Below, one piece after another: positions 24,323-33,613 of a DNA stretch of 64,000 bases (position 1 is its first letter; each line of letters opens with the position of its first letter). Source of the stretch: an uncultured Eubacteriales bacterium (GTDB lineage Bacteria; Bacillota; Clostridia; Oscillospirales; Acutalibacteraceae); contig OMYH01000012.1 in the NCBI GenBank assembly GCA_900315255.1, forward strand, positions 1 through 64,000, read 5' to 3'. The notes beneath the pieces are model-generated. The model was not told where the DNA came from. It made no database searches and saw nothing but the letters and a program-made list of their open reading frames with translations. The translations under genes and the position numbers were made by a program.

Positions 24323-26056
24323 TCACAGCCTCCAGGAAGCGGCTTCCTGCCTGCTTTTTACAAATGTGCGGTAAATTCCGTCCTGCTTCATAAGTTCACT
24401 GTGATTACCCTGTTGTACTATCCTGCCGGCATCTATCACGATTATATTGTCGGCATTTCTGACTGTTTTGAGCCTGTGTGCTATCATGATAATAGTTTTC
24501 TCTTTAGTCAGCTCCTCTATCGCCTTGATAAGCTCTGCTTCGTTCTCGGGGTCAACATTTGCCGTAGCCTCGTCAAGCACAATGATTGGTGCGTCCTTCA
24601 TAATAGCCCTTGCAATTGAGATTCGCTGCTTTTCACCGCCCGAAATTGATGCACCGCCCTCGCCGATAACGGTATCATATCCGTCGGGAAGCTGCATTAT
24701 AAAATCGTGACAACACGCTTTTTTCGCCGCTTCAATGACCTTATCCATAGGTGCATCGGGCTGTCCGAAGCGGATGTTATTCGCTATCGTGTCAGCAAAC
24801 AGATACACTCTCTGAAATACAAAACTGTAATTTTTCATCAGAGAATCCATGCTGTAATCACGGATATCTCTGCCGTCGAGTGTTACCTTGCCTTCGTCAA
24901 CATCCCAGAATCGTGAAAGCAGCGATGTTAGCGTTGTTTTTCCTCCGCCCGAGGGTCCGACGACAGCGACAGCAGTGTGCTCGGGTATATCAAGCGATAT
25001 ACCGTTTATTATTTTCTTTTGTTCGTATGCAAAGCTGATGTTGTCTGCTTCAATGTTAAAATGTGCAGGCGAAATATTCTCTCCCGATATATCCATCTGC
25101 GGCGTGTCGAGTATCTCCTGTGCTTGTCTGACACTTACATCGACCGTTCTCAAAAGCGCCGAATATTTGCCGGCATTATCGAGCTGCGCATAGATAAGAT
25201 ACGAGCTGATTATCATGATAAGGCAGGTAAGAAGCTCCATCTGCCCGGATAGACAGAACAATACTGATGAAAGAACTATTATTGTTCCCATCGCCTTTAA
25301 CCAGAAGCTTTGCAGCGTCATATAAGGTATCAGCTTCAGTTCCATTCCGGAGTTTGCGTACTCGTTTTCATCAATAGCCGTATTCAATTCACGGCTGGAC
25401 TGACCTGTGAGCCTGAATGCCTTGACATCTGCAATGCCCTGAATATACTCAATGACCTTCTCAACAAGTGCCGTATCCTTTTCAAGCTTTCGTTTTGCCA
25501 TATCGGAAGAGGCATTCATCATTACGTTGTTGATCGCAAAGAAAATTACAAGTCCTATGCAAAGAATCAACCCTATCCTGTAATCGAAAACAAGTATCAT
25601 CACCGTAATCACCGCAGTTGAGAGAAGTCCCGAGCTTACGATCATAACTACTCTCGTGGCAACATTTTCAAGATTCTGCATAGTGTTTGTCGTAACAGAC
25701 ATTATACGTCCGAGGCTGTTTTCGTTGTAATAACCCATCGGCAAATACCTGAGATGCTCCGCAATCTGCATCCGCTTGTTGGCACAGGTATTGTAGCCGC
25801 CCTCCGTTTGAAGCATCTGTGCCTTGCTTTTTACCAGACCGGCGCCTATAATGCTCACAAGCATAATAACAAAGCAGGTTATACAGGTGCTTTTAGTGAC
25901 GTTATTTTCAAGCATTGCTTTTACTAAGCAGGCGATAGCGGGAATTTTCAGCGCCTCAAATATCGCTTGTAACAGGCTCAATACAATAGAAGTATAGAAT
26001 CGCTTTCTGTCGTCTTTATCGCAAAAGTCAAAAAATCTTTTCAGTATTTTAAACAT
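24323..26056 (-). CDS. ABC half-transporter, exporter fold (second subunit)
   Basis: 577 residues: six membrane helices (about 1-300), then an ATPase with Walker A GPSGGGKTTL, signature ISGGEKQR and D-loop VLDEATANVD. The start is ATG 26056, set by GGAGGTGAG; an in-frame GTG at 26065 is too close to that site. It overlaps the end of the first half-transporter gene by eight bases, so the two form a heterodimer. Pairs of this sort next to ECF parts and an AraC gene resemble YbtP/YbtQ-like or heme-related importers, but the substrate is not readable. Confidence 0.88.
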   Translation of the reverse strand: MFKILKRFFDFCDKDDRKRFYTSIVLSLLQAIFEALKIPAIACLVKAMLENNVTKSTCITCFVIMLVSIIGAGLVKSKAQMLQTEGGYNTCANKRMQIAEHLRYLPMGYYNENSLGRIMSVTTNTMQNLENVATRVVMIVSSGLLSTAVITVMILVFDYRIGLILCIGLVIFFAINNVMMNASSDMAKRKLEKDTALVEKVIEYIQGIADVKAFRLTGQSSRELNTAIDENEYANSGMELKLIPYMTLQSFWLKAMGTIIVLSSVLFCLSGQMELLTCLIMIISSYLIYAQLDNAGKYSALLRTVDVSVRQAQEILDTPQMDISGENISPAHFNIEADNISFAYEQKKIINGISLDIPEHTAVAVVGPSGGGKTTLTSLLSRFWDVDEGKVTLDGRDIRDYSMDSLMKNYSFVFQRVYLFADTIANNIRFGQPDAPMDKVIEAAKKACCHDFIMQLPDGYDTVIGEGGASISGGEKQRISIARAIMKDAPIIVLDEATANVDPENEAELIKAIEELTKEKTIIMIAHRLKTVRNADNIIVIDAGRIVQQGNHSELMKQDGIYRTFVKSRQEAASWRL

Positions 26057-27803
26057 CACTCTCACCTCCGTCCTTTACGCTGATATGAGCCTTCCACATA
26101 GAACTGTAAAGACCGTTCTTTTTGATAAGCTTCTCATGACTGCCCGATTCCTCAACTATACCGTTATTAATCACATAAATGCAGTCTGCATTTTTTACGG
26201 TAGAAAGGCGGTGAGCTATTACTATCAGCGTTTTTCCTTTTACAAGCTTTGCCACACTGCGCTGTATCAGAGCTTCGTTTTCGGGATCTGTATAAGCGGT
26301 GGCTTCATCAAGAATAATGATCCCGGCATTTTTGAGCATCGCTCTTGCTATTGCGATCCTCTGTCGTTCGCCGCCTGAAAGATGTCCGCCTGCCGTACCG
26401 ACGATAGTATCGTAGCCGTTCTCCAGACTCATAATAAAATCGTGACATCCGCATTCTTTTGCCGCAGCTTCAACTTCGTTATCGGAAGCACCTTGTCTTC
26501 CGAGACGAATGTTTTCACGGACACTCAGATCAAACAAAAAATTATCCTGAGAGACGAAAGCGATTTTTTCATTATATTCGTCAAGCGGGATATCACGTAT
26601 ATTTACGCCTCCCAAGGAGATCGAGCCGCTGTTCACATCCCAAAGACTTGCGATAAGCCTTGCAATAGTTGTTTTTCCACTGCCCGAGGGTCCGACGAGT
26701 GCCGCAAACGCTCCTTTACGAATCGTCATGGAGATGCCGTGAAGTACCTCCTTTTCACCGTAAGAGAAGGAAACGTTGTCGAGAACAATGTCACCGCCGT
26801 TTATCTTTTTAGTGAGCTTCTCAGGGCGTACCATTTCGGGTGCTTCCAGTATATTCCTGACTTCCGATACAATTGTGTCCATCTGTGCAATATCGTCGGA
26901 ATATGACATAACTCCTATCAGCGGCTCTATAAGACCTACCGTCAGAATGATTATCGTGATAAGATCTGCGCGGCTTACAGTCCCGTGTATCGTCATGATA
27001 CCTCCGATTGGCAGTACAGAGAGCATCGTTGCAGGCATGATAACCATTGCAAATGTCATATAGACATTGCATGAGCGCATCCAGTCAACAAAGCTTGCAG
27101 CGGATTCCCTTGCAGCAGCGGCAAATTTTTCATAGCTCGATTGCGCCTTTCCGAAAACCTTGATGACCTCGATGCCGTTGATATATTCGGTGGTAACAGC
27201 GTTGAGATCTTTTGTTGCTCTGACAGTTCTTGCGTAGCTTTCCTCATATCCGAACATCATCAGTGCATAGCATACGATACCGAGCGGAACAGTGATAAGC
27301 GAAGCAAGTCCTAATTTCCAATTGATGATAAATACATAGATAAGTACGATTATCGGCGCCCCGATTCCCGTTGTAAACTCGGGCAGGATATGAGCGAGCG
27401 TTGTTTCTATGCTGTCGATACGTTCAACAACTGTGCTTTTCAAAGAGCCGGACGGTTGGCTTATCACATCTCCGAGCGGCATTTTCGCAAGCTTGTCGAG
27501 TGCTTTTTTTCTTATTACGGCGAGCGTGTGAAAGGTCGCCAGATGCGAATTTGTGGTAGACAGCGCATGAAACAGAGCATGGGCGAGCCACAGTGCCACA
27601 ATTATAATGCAGTTTCTTATGTAGGCTTCTTTGCTTGTTTCTCCGTTAAGAAGCATCTTGACAATTTCTGCAACAAAATAGTACGGTGCAATACCGCATA
27701 ACATACTTAATGCAGCAAGCACGACGCTTGCTATAAATTTTCCTTTACGATCGCCTGATTGACTTAACAGCCAGCCGAACGAACCATGTTTGTCTTTTAC
27801 CAT
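26049..27803 (-). CDS. ABC half-transporter, exporter fold (first subunit)
   Basis: 584 residues from ATG 27803, behind GAGGAGGA; the 48 extra residues of the longer frame overlap the regulator gene and are rejected. Membrane domain about 20-310, then an ATPase with Walker A GPSGSGKTTIARL, signature LSGGERQR and ILDEATAYTDPENE. The Tyr in place of the usual Ser in DEATAY is a small deviation. It pairs with the next gene and lies 52 bases after the AraC gene in one operon. Confidence 0.88.
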   Translation of the reverse strand: MVKDKHGSFGWLLSQSGDRKGKFIASVVLAALSMLCGIAPYYFVAEIVKMLLNGETSKEAYIRNCIIIVALWLAHALFHALSTTNSHLATFHTLAVIRKKALDKLAKMPLGDVISQPSGSLKSTVVERIDSIETTLAHILPEFTTGIGAPIIVLIYVFIINWKLGLASLITVPLGIVCYALMMFGYEESYARTVRATKDLNAVTTEYINGIEVIKVFGKAQSSYEKFAAAARESAASFVDWMRSCNVYMTFAMVIMPATMLSVLPIGGIMTIHGTVSRADLITIIILTVGLIEPLIGVMSYSDDIAQMDTIVSEVRNILEAPEMVRPEKLTKKINGGDIVLDNVSFSYGEKEVLHGISMTIRKGAFAALVGPSGSGKTTIARLIASLWDVNSGSISLGGVNIRDIPLDEYNEKIAFVSQDNFLFDLSVRENIRLGRQGASDNEVEAAAKECGCHDFIMSLENGYDTIVGTAGGHLSGGERQRIAIARAMLKNAGIIILDEATAYTDPENEALIQRSVAKLVKGKTLIVIAHRLSTVKNADCIYVINNGIVEESGSHEKLIKKNGLYSSMWKAHISVKDGGESDV

Positions 27804-27855
27804 AAAATGATGATCCTCCTCTATTTTTTGCGTGTCAGAAAAGAGCACAAAAATG

Positions 27856-28836
27856 CTAAACGGAGCTTGACTTTCGACTGCGATATTCCTGAGGCGACAT
27901 ACCCATAACAGCCCGAAATGCAGCCGAAAATTTTGACGCATTGTCATATCCGAATCGCTCTGCGACCTGTGATATATTCAGATCAGTCTCTCTTATCAGA
28001 AGCGCTGCGGCGGCTTTCATGCGATAGCTTTTAATGTATTGATAGATAGGACTGCCATACATTGCCTTGAATATTTTTCGCAGAGTTGCAGTTGGTATGT
28101 CAAATATCTTTGAAAGCTCCTCAACGGTATAATTCTTGTCAAGACGGCTTGTTATCAGCGTGTGAATTTTCTCTATTTTTTCGGTTTGCTTAGTGGGAAA
28201 ATACTGCCGCTTTTCTTCGATCGCCGATGTGTCAACAGTACCGAGAACGATAAGCAGCTCTGCTATTTTCAGCTTGTAATAGTCTATCCGTTTTTCTTCA
28301 GGCGCATGATAAAGCTGTGAAAATATAGTGTTAAGCGGTTTGTTTTCTCGCAGCAGAAATTCATTTTCATTGGGGCAGAACTTCTGTCCGAGTGATTCAA
28401 GATCGACTTTCAGCCACGGCATCTGATGTGCAAGTGACTCCTGTGCTGTATCCTTTGTAAACCCGATCGTCATTCCGTGGTAGTGGGAAAGAGGTAAATA
28501 GACCTGCCCTTCGTGGTGAACGCGACGATCGATCCTCATGTCTCCTGACTCCATATAGTAACGGTTACCCATTAGATTTTCATGCTCAATGCGTCCTTCT
28601 CTGCAGTGATCAATGCAAAGCACTGTGTCTGCATTCTGATATTCGGATATACACGTTTTGAGATGAAAATCGTTGAACATCAGATAAACACCGCTGAATA
28701 TTCGATACATAGTCATAAAACCTTCGCCCGTATCATCTTCCAGTCTGAGTACACGGCATTCGCCGTCTGCAGCTATCTGATGTACATTTGATCCGAACCC
28801 CGCCTGATCAAGCATTTCAAAAAGCTCTGCCCTCAC
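27856..28836 (-). CDS. AraC family regulator within the ECF/ABC operon
   Basis: 326 residues. The GTG start overlaps the stop of the S-component gene (GTGA, 28833-28836). Residues about 1-200 form the effector domain. The C-terminal 100 residues carry two helix-turn-helix motifs (VEELSKIFDIPTATLRKIFK and ISQVAERFGYDNASKFSAAF) and the end MGMSPQEYR. Layout matches the iron/siderophore-type AraC regulators (YbtA/PchR-like), whose N-terminal domains bind a ferric chelate, which would suit an adjacent YbtPQ-like transporter. That link is inferred. Confidence 0.87.
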   Translation of the reverse strand: MRAELFEMLDQAGFGSNVHQIAADGECRVLRLEDDTGEGFMTMYRIFSGVYLMFNDFHLKTCISEYQNADTVLCIDHCREGRIEHENLMGNRYYMESGDMRIDRRVHHEGQVYLPLSHYHGMTIGFTKDTAQESLAHQMPWLKVDLESLGQKFCPNENEFLLRENKPLNTIFSQLYHAPEEKRIDYYKLKIAELLIVLGTVDTSAIEEKRQYFPTKQTEKIEKIHTLITSRLDKNYTVEELSKIFDIPTATLRKIFKAMYGSPIYQYIKSYRMKAAAALLIRETDLNISQVAERFGYDNASKFSAAFRAVMGMSPQEYRSRKSSSV

Positions 28837-29399
28837 GCAATACCTGCCTTCTCAAAGTGCTTTTTAAGCAGTGCCTTGCCGAGCAGACCGCCGATGACAC
28901 CACATACAAATGCGACAACAAACATAACCGGGCACATCCACATGGGCATAAGCTTTGTTACAGCGTCGATGTAATCCTGACCGAAGTTCTGACGGGATTC
29001 CCAGTATTTCTCGGCAGCGAAGAATAGGGGAAGGTAATTTCCTGCAATCCAAAGACTGAACACTCCGCTTGTAATTACAGCCTTTGATGCACTTTTGTAA
29101 CCACCGCTTTTGTAGATAAGCTCAGCTATCAGACCGCTGACAACCGAAACAGCGAGCGGCGGCCAGCTCATACCTGTCAGAAGCATGAGTACACCCATTA
29201 TTACACTCATGATCCAGATCATGCCGAATTTTTTTACTCTTGTGAGAAAAAGCATAAACGGGATACCTCCCAATATCGGTACGATCACCGCAAGCAGCGG
29301 TAAGAAAATAGGTATCATTCCGAGCATTGCTACTATGAAAACAATAACAAAATAGATCGCAGAAAAAATACCGATGTTTATAAGATCTTTGCCTTTCAT
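28833..29399 (-). CDS. ECF transporter S component (MptD-like)
   Basis: 188 residues, five to six hydrophobic helices, no ATPase. The sequence (FLPLLAVIVPILGGIPFMLF, then SWPPLAVSVVSGLIAELIYK and GGLLGKALLKKHFEKAG) fits the MptD/Trep_Strep group of putative substrate-binding S components. It is first in the minus-strand operon, with AGGAGGT ahead of the ATG and a sigma-A promoter 70 bases upstream. It should bind the substrate that EcfT and the double ATPase move. Confidence 0.82.
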   Translation of the reverse strand: MKGKDLINIGIFSAIYFVIVFIVAMLGMIPIFLPLLAVIVPILGGIPFMLFLTRVKKFGMIWIMSVIMGVLMLLTGMSWPPLAVSVVSGLIAELIYKSGGYKSASKAVITSGVFSLWIAGNYLPLFFAAEKYWESRQNFGQDYIDAVTKLMPMWMCPVMFVVAFVCGVIGGLLGKALLKKHFEKAGIA

Positions 29400-29470
29400 A
29401 AAAAACCTCCTGAGTTATTATTGACTAACCCTTAGCCTTAAAATTAGACGCATATAACTGCGACTGATTC

Positions 29471-29499
29471 AGTATATCATAAATGTTATATTATTTCAA
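29471..29499 (-). promoter_or_regulatory. Promoter of the ECF/ABC operon
   Basis: On the minus strand: TTGAAA (29499-29494), 17-base spacer, TATACT (29476-29471). Confidence 0.75.
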
Positions 29500-29633
29500 C
29501 TCCATTTTGTTCTTATATAATCCATTCTGATTTCAGATTTTGTCTTTTCATATGATACTCTTTTTCTTTCACATTTTAAAACGCATTAGTATATTGTATT
29601 TTTTATTTTCATAAATTAAATTGCCGTTCTATC

Positions 29634-29662
29634 TTGAAAAAACATATGATGAATGGTATTAT
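29634..29662 (+). promoter_or_regulatory. Sigma-A promoter ahead of a gene remnant
   Basis: TTGAAA (29634-29639), 17-base spacer, TATTAT (29657-29662). Confidence 0.6.
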
Positions 29663-29757
29663 AGTTAGCGACAGATAACAATAATTATGTGCAGTTTTTA
29701 GATATTCAGATAGTTTTAACAAACTCACTGTTGAAAATAATTAATGGGGGAATTCTT

Positions 29758-30010
29758 ATGTTATGTTATGATGAGATAAGGGTATCTTAAAAGCTGCTCG
29801 GTAATATTGTTACGATGTATGACGGCATTGACGCCAATACCCGAAGACTTCTTGGGCGGACTTATTGAGGTTTCCGTAGAAACAGGTGTGCTTACTATGC
29901 CTTTGTATAAAGGCATTCCAAAAGCTTCAATTACCTGCCTCGACTGCTCTGCTAATATAATGAAAAATGCTGAAAATCGTGCTGAAGCAATGAATCGATA
30001 CTTCGGCTGA
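29758..30010 (+). pseudogene. Fragment of a class I SAM-dependent methyltransferase
   Basis: An ATG at 29758 behind GGGGGAA opens only ten codons. From 29807 another frame reads IPEDFLGGLIEVSVETGVLT, then MPLYKGIPKASITCLDCSAN and IMKNAENRAEAMN, which is the motif I and II region of a UbiE-like methyltransferase. The GxGxG core is damaged (VETG) and everything after about 65 residues is gone. Frameshift plus truncation make it non-functional. Confidence 0.6.
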
Positions 30011-30142
30011 CAGTTGACAGAAAAAGCAGATGTGATATAATAATGTTATATGCAACTAACCTATATGAAAAGCTGTATCAAATAATACTATATCTGACGG
30101 TATACCACAGTGGATCATCAAGATAAGAGAGGAGCAGTAATA

Positions 30143-30310
30143 ATGAACATTGTTATAATTATCATAGAAATGATAGTTTTTGCAGCGTTGTTTACCGCAG
30201 GTGTTTTTACTGCTGCGAAAAGAGGCAATAAAAACAGCGAAGCCAACATACACAACTACCCTCCCGATATTCAAGAGGAGTATTTTAATCAGTTGTTCCT
30301 TAAGATATAA
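30143..30310 (+). CDS. Small single-helix membrane protein or truncated gene, 55 residues
   Basis: ATG 30143 follows GAGAGGAG at 30127-30134. One membrane helix (MNIVIIIIEMIVFAALFTAG) is followed by a polar tail with HNYPPDIQEEYFNQLF. That tail looks like the start of the cytoplasmic loop of a longer membrane protein, so it may be a truncated remnant. No function can be assigned. Confidence 0.4.
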   Translation: MNIVIIIIEMIVFAALFTAGVFTAAKRGNKNSEANIHNYPPDIQEEYFNQLFLKI

Positions 30311-31052
30311 TTGAAAGGACGACATCTTTTTCCTTGAAAACAGTAGGGTTCAGAAGAAACTATCGAAACACGCCCTGTTCCAAAAGCCCCCTTTCCATTA
30401 AAGAAGGAGGAGGCTGGAGAGGAATGGTGATGACAATAAGGTGGATTCACAGTTTAGATTACGTTCTTCTGTCAATGATAGATTTGATGTGTTGATAACT
30501 TTTTTTATTGTTCAAAAGTCGTAAAATGAATACAAGAAGGTATTGCTTTTGTTATGCTTTGAATGCTGTATAAACGGCTCATTATTAAAGTCGCAGATAT
30601 TTACTCCTTTTTGGTTGAGTATCTGCGATTTGTATTATACAAAACATCGTAATAAATCAGCTGCTCAGACATAACTGTTGCACAAAGCTTGCTAAGCAAG
30701 GATATTGTTTCAAAATAATAAAATATATTATTGGACATCTCGATGTAATAATATCACTGAATGTCTATTTTCGTTTTTATAATAAATATTTAAAGAGGAA
30801 ATTATCCTGTATTAATGAATAAAAATCCACTATCTGTTTCTATGGCTTATTTACCACCGGTTTAATAATTTTACTATTTTTTCATTACTTTCTATAGATA
30901 ACCTATGCCAACTTATACCAATTATATTGTTGATAATATCCAAAAACTACAGCTAACTATATAATAATACTATACAAAAGCTGCATAAGATTGTACTATT
31001 GGCAATAATAATACAATTTAGATAATTTTTCTTTAAATTTTAGTAATCCTTC
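30311..31052 (+). other. Long AT-rich non-coding stretch with one hairpin
   Basis: I see no gene here. TCGCAGAT (30591-30598) with ACTC (30603-30606) pairs with GAGTATCTGCGA (30617-30628), leaving a four-base bulge, followed by a moderate T-rich stretch; it is a weak terminator candidate. The rest is AT-rich sequence without recognisable structure. Confidence 0.5.
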
Positions 31053-31081
31053 TTGAAACAGCGAGAATTTTGTTATATAAT
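31053..31081 (+). promoter_or_regulatory. Promoter of the oadG-oadB operon
   Basis: TTGAAA (31053-31058), 17-base spacer, TATAAT (31076-31081), 64 bases before the oadG ATG. Confidence 0.8.
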
Positions 31082-31145
31082 ATATAGTGTAGAAATTGGC
31101 GTTAGTGTAAATCGTCAAGCAATTTTATGGCAAGGAGTGAACTAA

Positions 31146-31544
31146 ATGTTAGAAAACCTCAGACTCGGGTTTATCATTCTTCTGACGGGTATTGTGATCG
31201 TATTCTCTGTTTTGATTTTGCTTATCGGGATCATTAAGCTGTACAGTGCGCTTGTTGTTTCGATACAAGAAACTTTTAAGAAAAAGTTTGCCAAAAAGAA
31301 AAAGAAGTCAGTTACAAGAGAAGAGATTGAAGCACCGGTCGAAGCACCAAAGACAGAAAACGTTGAAAGTGCGGCAAGTTCAGATAATGACGCGATACCG
31401 CTTGATGTCATCGCTGCTATCGCTGCCGCAGTTGACTATGTTTTCGGAGAAGGTGCTGTTAAAATCAAATCCGTGAGAAAATCATCTAAGAGACGTTCAG
31501 CGTGGAGATCGGCCGGCATGGCTGAGAATACCCGCTCTTTCTGA
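31146..31544 (+). CDS. oadG: Sodium-pump decarboxylase gamma subunit (OadG family)
   Basis: 132 residues. One N-terminal membrane helix (LGFIILLTGIVIVFSVLILL), a Lys-rich linker, an acidic/Pro segment, and a conserved C-terminal part (PLDVIAAIAAAVDYVFGE). This is the OadG layout. The subunit holds the Na+-translocating decarboxylase complex together at the membrane. It is followed 25 bases later by the beta subunit. The biotin-linked alpha subunit that decides the substrate (oxaloacetate, methylmalonyl-CoA or glutaconyl-CoA) is not in this window. Confidence 0.85.
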   Translation: MLENLRLGFIILLTGIVIVFSVLILLIGIIKLYSALVVSIQETFKKKFAKKKKKSVTREEIEAPVEAPKTENVESAASSDNDAIPLDVIAAIAAAVDYVFGEGAVKIKSVRKSSKRRSAWRSAGMAENTRSF

Positions 31545-31569
31545 TCAATGTTAAAGGAGAAGTGGTATT

Positions 31570-32811
31570 GTGGATATTTTTTATCGACTAAATGATTCTA
31601 TTTTTGAAATACTTGCGAATTCCGGGTTCTCTGCCCTTGATTGGCGAAATTACGTAATGATACTTATATCATTTGTTTTGATCTATCTTGCCATAAAGAA
31701 ACAGTATGAGCCGTTGGTTCTTCTTCCGATAGCCGTAGGTATGCTTCTGGTAAACCTTTGTCCTGCTATTGCATTGGGCGGTTCAACGAATCTCGTTGCA
31801 TTGGATGATTACATAAAGATGCATCCCGGTGAAACGATCAAATATGCAATGACGGAGCTGAACGGAATAAAGTATGTTAACGTGCCTACATCAGGCGGAT
31901 TGCTTTTCTATCTGTATCAGGGCGTTAAGCTCGGTATCTATCCGCCTCTGATTTTCCTCGGGATAGGCGCAATGACAGACTTCGGCCCTCTTATTTCAAA
32001 TCCGAAAAGCTTTATCCTTGGTGCAGCTGCACAGATCGGTATTTTTATTACTTTTATCGGAGCTATTCTGCTCGGCTTTGAGACAAACGAAGCAGGCGCA
32101 ATAGGCATAATCGGCGGCGCAGACGGTCCTACTGCGATTTATGTAACATCTATCCTTGCTCCCGATCTTCTGGGTCCGATAGCTGTTGCGGCTTATTCAT
32201 ATATGGCGCTTGTTCCTATTATTCAGCCGCCTATCATGAAGCTTCTCACTACAAAGAAGGAAAGACAGATCAAAATGACTCAGCTCAGAAATGTTTCAAA
32301 GCTTGAGAAGATCCTTTTCCCGATAATTGTTACTGTTATAGTTGCTATTCTTCTTCCCGATGCAACAACCCTTGTCGGTATGCTTATGTTCGGTAATCTG
32401 ATGAAGGAATCCGGAGTAGTCGATAGAATTGCAAACACGGCTAAAAACGAACTGATGAATATCATTACGATTTTCCTGGGGCTCTCTGTCGGTTCAACCG
32501 CTACGGGTCAGATCTTCCTTTCGTTCAGAACAATAGGCATTATATGCCTTGGTCTGTTCGCTTTCTGCATGGGTACGGCATTTGGTGTTATCTTTGGTAA
32601 GATCATGTGCAAGCTCACAGGCGGAAAGGTGAATCCGCTTATCGGTTCTGCAGGTGTATCTGCTGTTCCTATGGCGGCTCGTGTATCTCAGAAGGTCGGT
32701 CAGGAGGAGGATCCTTCAAACTTCCTGCTGATGCACGCTATGGGACCGAATGTCGCAGGCGTAGTCGGATCGGCTGTTGCAGCAGGTGTTCTTATCAGTA
32801 TTCTCGCATAA
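31570..32811 (+). CDS. oadB: Sodium ion-translocating decarboxylase beta subunit
   Basis: 413 residues from GTG 31570 (AAAGGAG at 31553-31559). About nine membrane helices with the family's conserved stretches: LGIGAMTDFGPLISNPK, GGADGPTAIYVTSILAP (its Asp lies in the Na+ path) and NPLIGSAGVSAVPMAARV. It decarboxylates the carboxybiotin of the alpha subunit and exports Na+, storing energy as a sodium gradient. A strong terminator follows. Confidence 0.93.
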   Translation: MDIFYRLNDSIFEILANSGFSALDWRNYVMILISFVLIYLAIKKQYEPLVLLPIAVGMLLVNLCPAIALGGSTNLVALDDYIKMHPGETIKYAMTELNGIKYVNVPTSGGLLFYLYQGVKLGIYPPLIFLGIGAMTDFGPLISNPKSFILGAAAQIGIFITFIGAILLGFETNEAGAIGIIGGADGPTAIYVTSILAPDLLGPIAVAAYSYMALVPIIQPPIMKLLTTKKERQIKMTQLRNVSKLEKILFPIIVTVIVAILLPDATTLVGMLMFGNLMKESGVVDRIANTAKNELMNIITIFLGLSVGSTATGQIFLSFRTIGIICLGLFAFCMGTAFGVIFGKIMCKLTGGKVNPLIGSAGVSAVPMAARVSQKVGQEEDPSNFLLMHAMGPNVAGVVGSAVAAGVLISILA

Positions 32812-32828
32812 CAACAGAAGGATTATTT

Positions 32829-32867
32829 AATAGGTTTGGTATCACAAGATACCGGACCTATTTTTTT
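32829..32867 (+). terminator. Rho-independent terminator after oadB
   Basis: AATAGGT (32829-32835) and GGTATC pair with GATACC and ACCTATT, ending in seven T. Confidence 0.85.
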
Positions 32868-32953
32868 GCAGATATTTCTTCACGATGTTTTTTTGCGGGG
32901 AGAAAATATGGAATAATAATCAAAGTTGTAATATTTTCGCTGTCCGTGAAGTA

Positions 32954-32982
32954 TTGTTTTATTTTTTGTGTTGTGATATAAT
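32954..32982 (+). promoter_or_regulatory. Promoter of the nusB-to-recN operon
   Basis: TTGTTT (32954-32959), 17-base spacer, TATAAT (32977-32982). Confidence 0.65.
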
Positions 32983-33057
32983 AACATAGAATAGGCATTT
33001 TTGCCGCCTTTAATGTGGTTATGATAAGAATAATTGTTAAAGCAGAGGTTTTTTGTT

Positions 33058-33609
33058 ATGAGCAAAGATAATTCAAAAAGAAAGCTTAGTGAAAAAGAGA
33101 TACGTCGATTCAGAGCAAGACGTGAAATATGTTTTGCTATACTTTTTGAGATGACATTTACAGATGATACAGCTGAAGAGATACTTGAAAATGCAAAAAT
33201 ATCGGGAGTAATTAACAGTATTTATACCGATAATAAAACAGCTGAACATTCAGATGATAATCCTGTCGTCAGCGATTCGGATATTCAGGGCGAAAACGAA
33301 CAAGGCGATCAGAATGAGTATCCGAACGAGGATAAATATATATTACATATGCTCAATTTATTTGTTGAAAACAAAGACGAGGTGGACGATACTATTAGTA
33401 AGTATATCAAAGGCTGGACGATAGATCGTCTGTCCAGGGTCACGCTCAGCGTTCTTCGCTTTGCGGTTACCGAGCTTAAGTACACCGATACTTCCGAGAA
33501 GGTCGCTATCAATGAAGCAGTGGAATTATCGAAAAAATATTCCACCCCTAATGACGCTCGCTTTGTCAACGGAGTACTCGGATCTGTTGCAAAAGAATTA
33601 CAAGAATAA
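33058..33609 (+). CDS. nusB: Transcription antitermination factor NusB
   Basis: 183 residues from ATG 33058 behind AGAGG (33044-33048). The N-terminal RRFRARREICFAILFEM and the C-terminal IDRLSRVTLSVLRFAVTELK, KVAINEAVELSKKYSTPND and RFVNGVLGSVAKEL are diagnostic. NusB binds boxA RNA with NusE (S10) and supports rRNA transcription. A polar, acidic insert of about 40 residues near 65-105 makes it longer than the usual 140 residues. It heads the long operon that runs to recN. Confidence 0.92.
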   Translation: MSKDNSKRKLSEKEIRRFRARREICFAILFEMTFTDDTAEEILENAKISGVINSIYTDNKTAEHSDDNPVVSDSDIQGENEQGDQNEYPNEDKYILHMLNLFVENKDEVDDTISKYIKGWTIDRLSRVTLSVLRFAVTELKYTDTSEKVAINEAVELSKKYSTPNDARFVNGVLGSVAKELQE

Positions 33610-33613
33610 GTAT

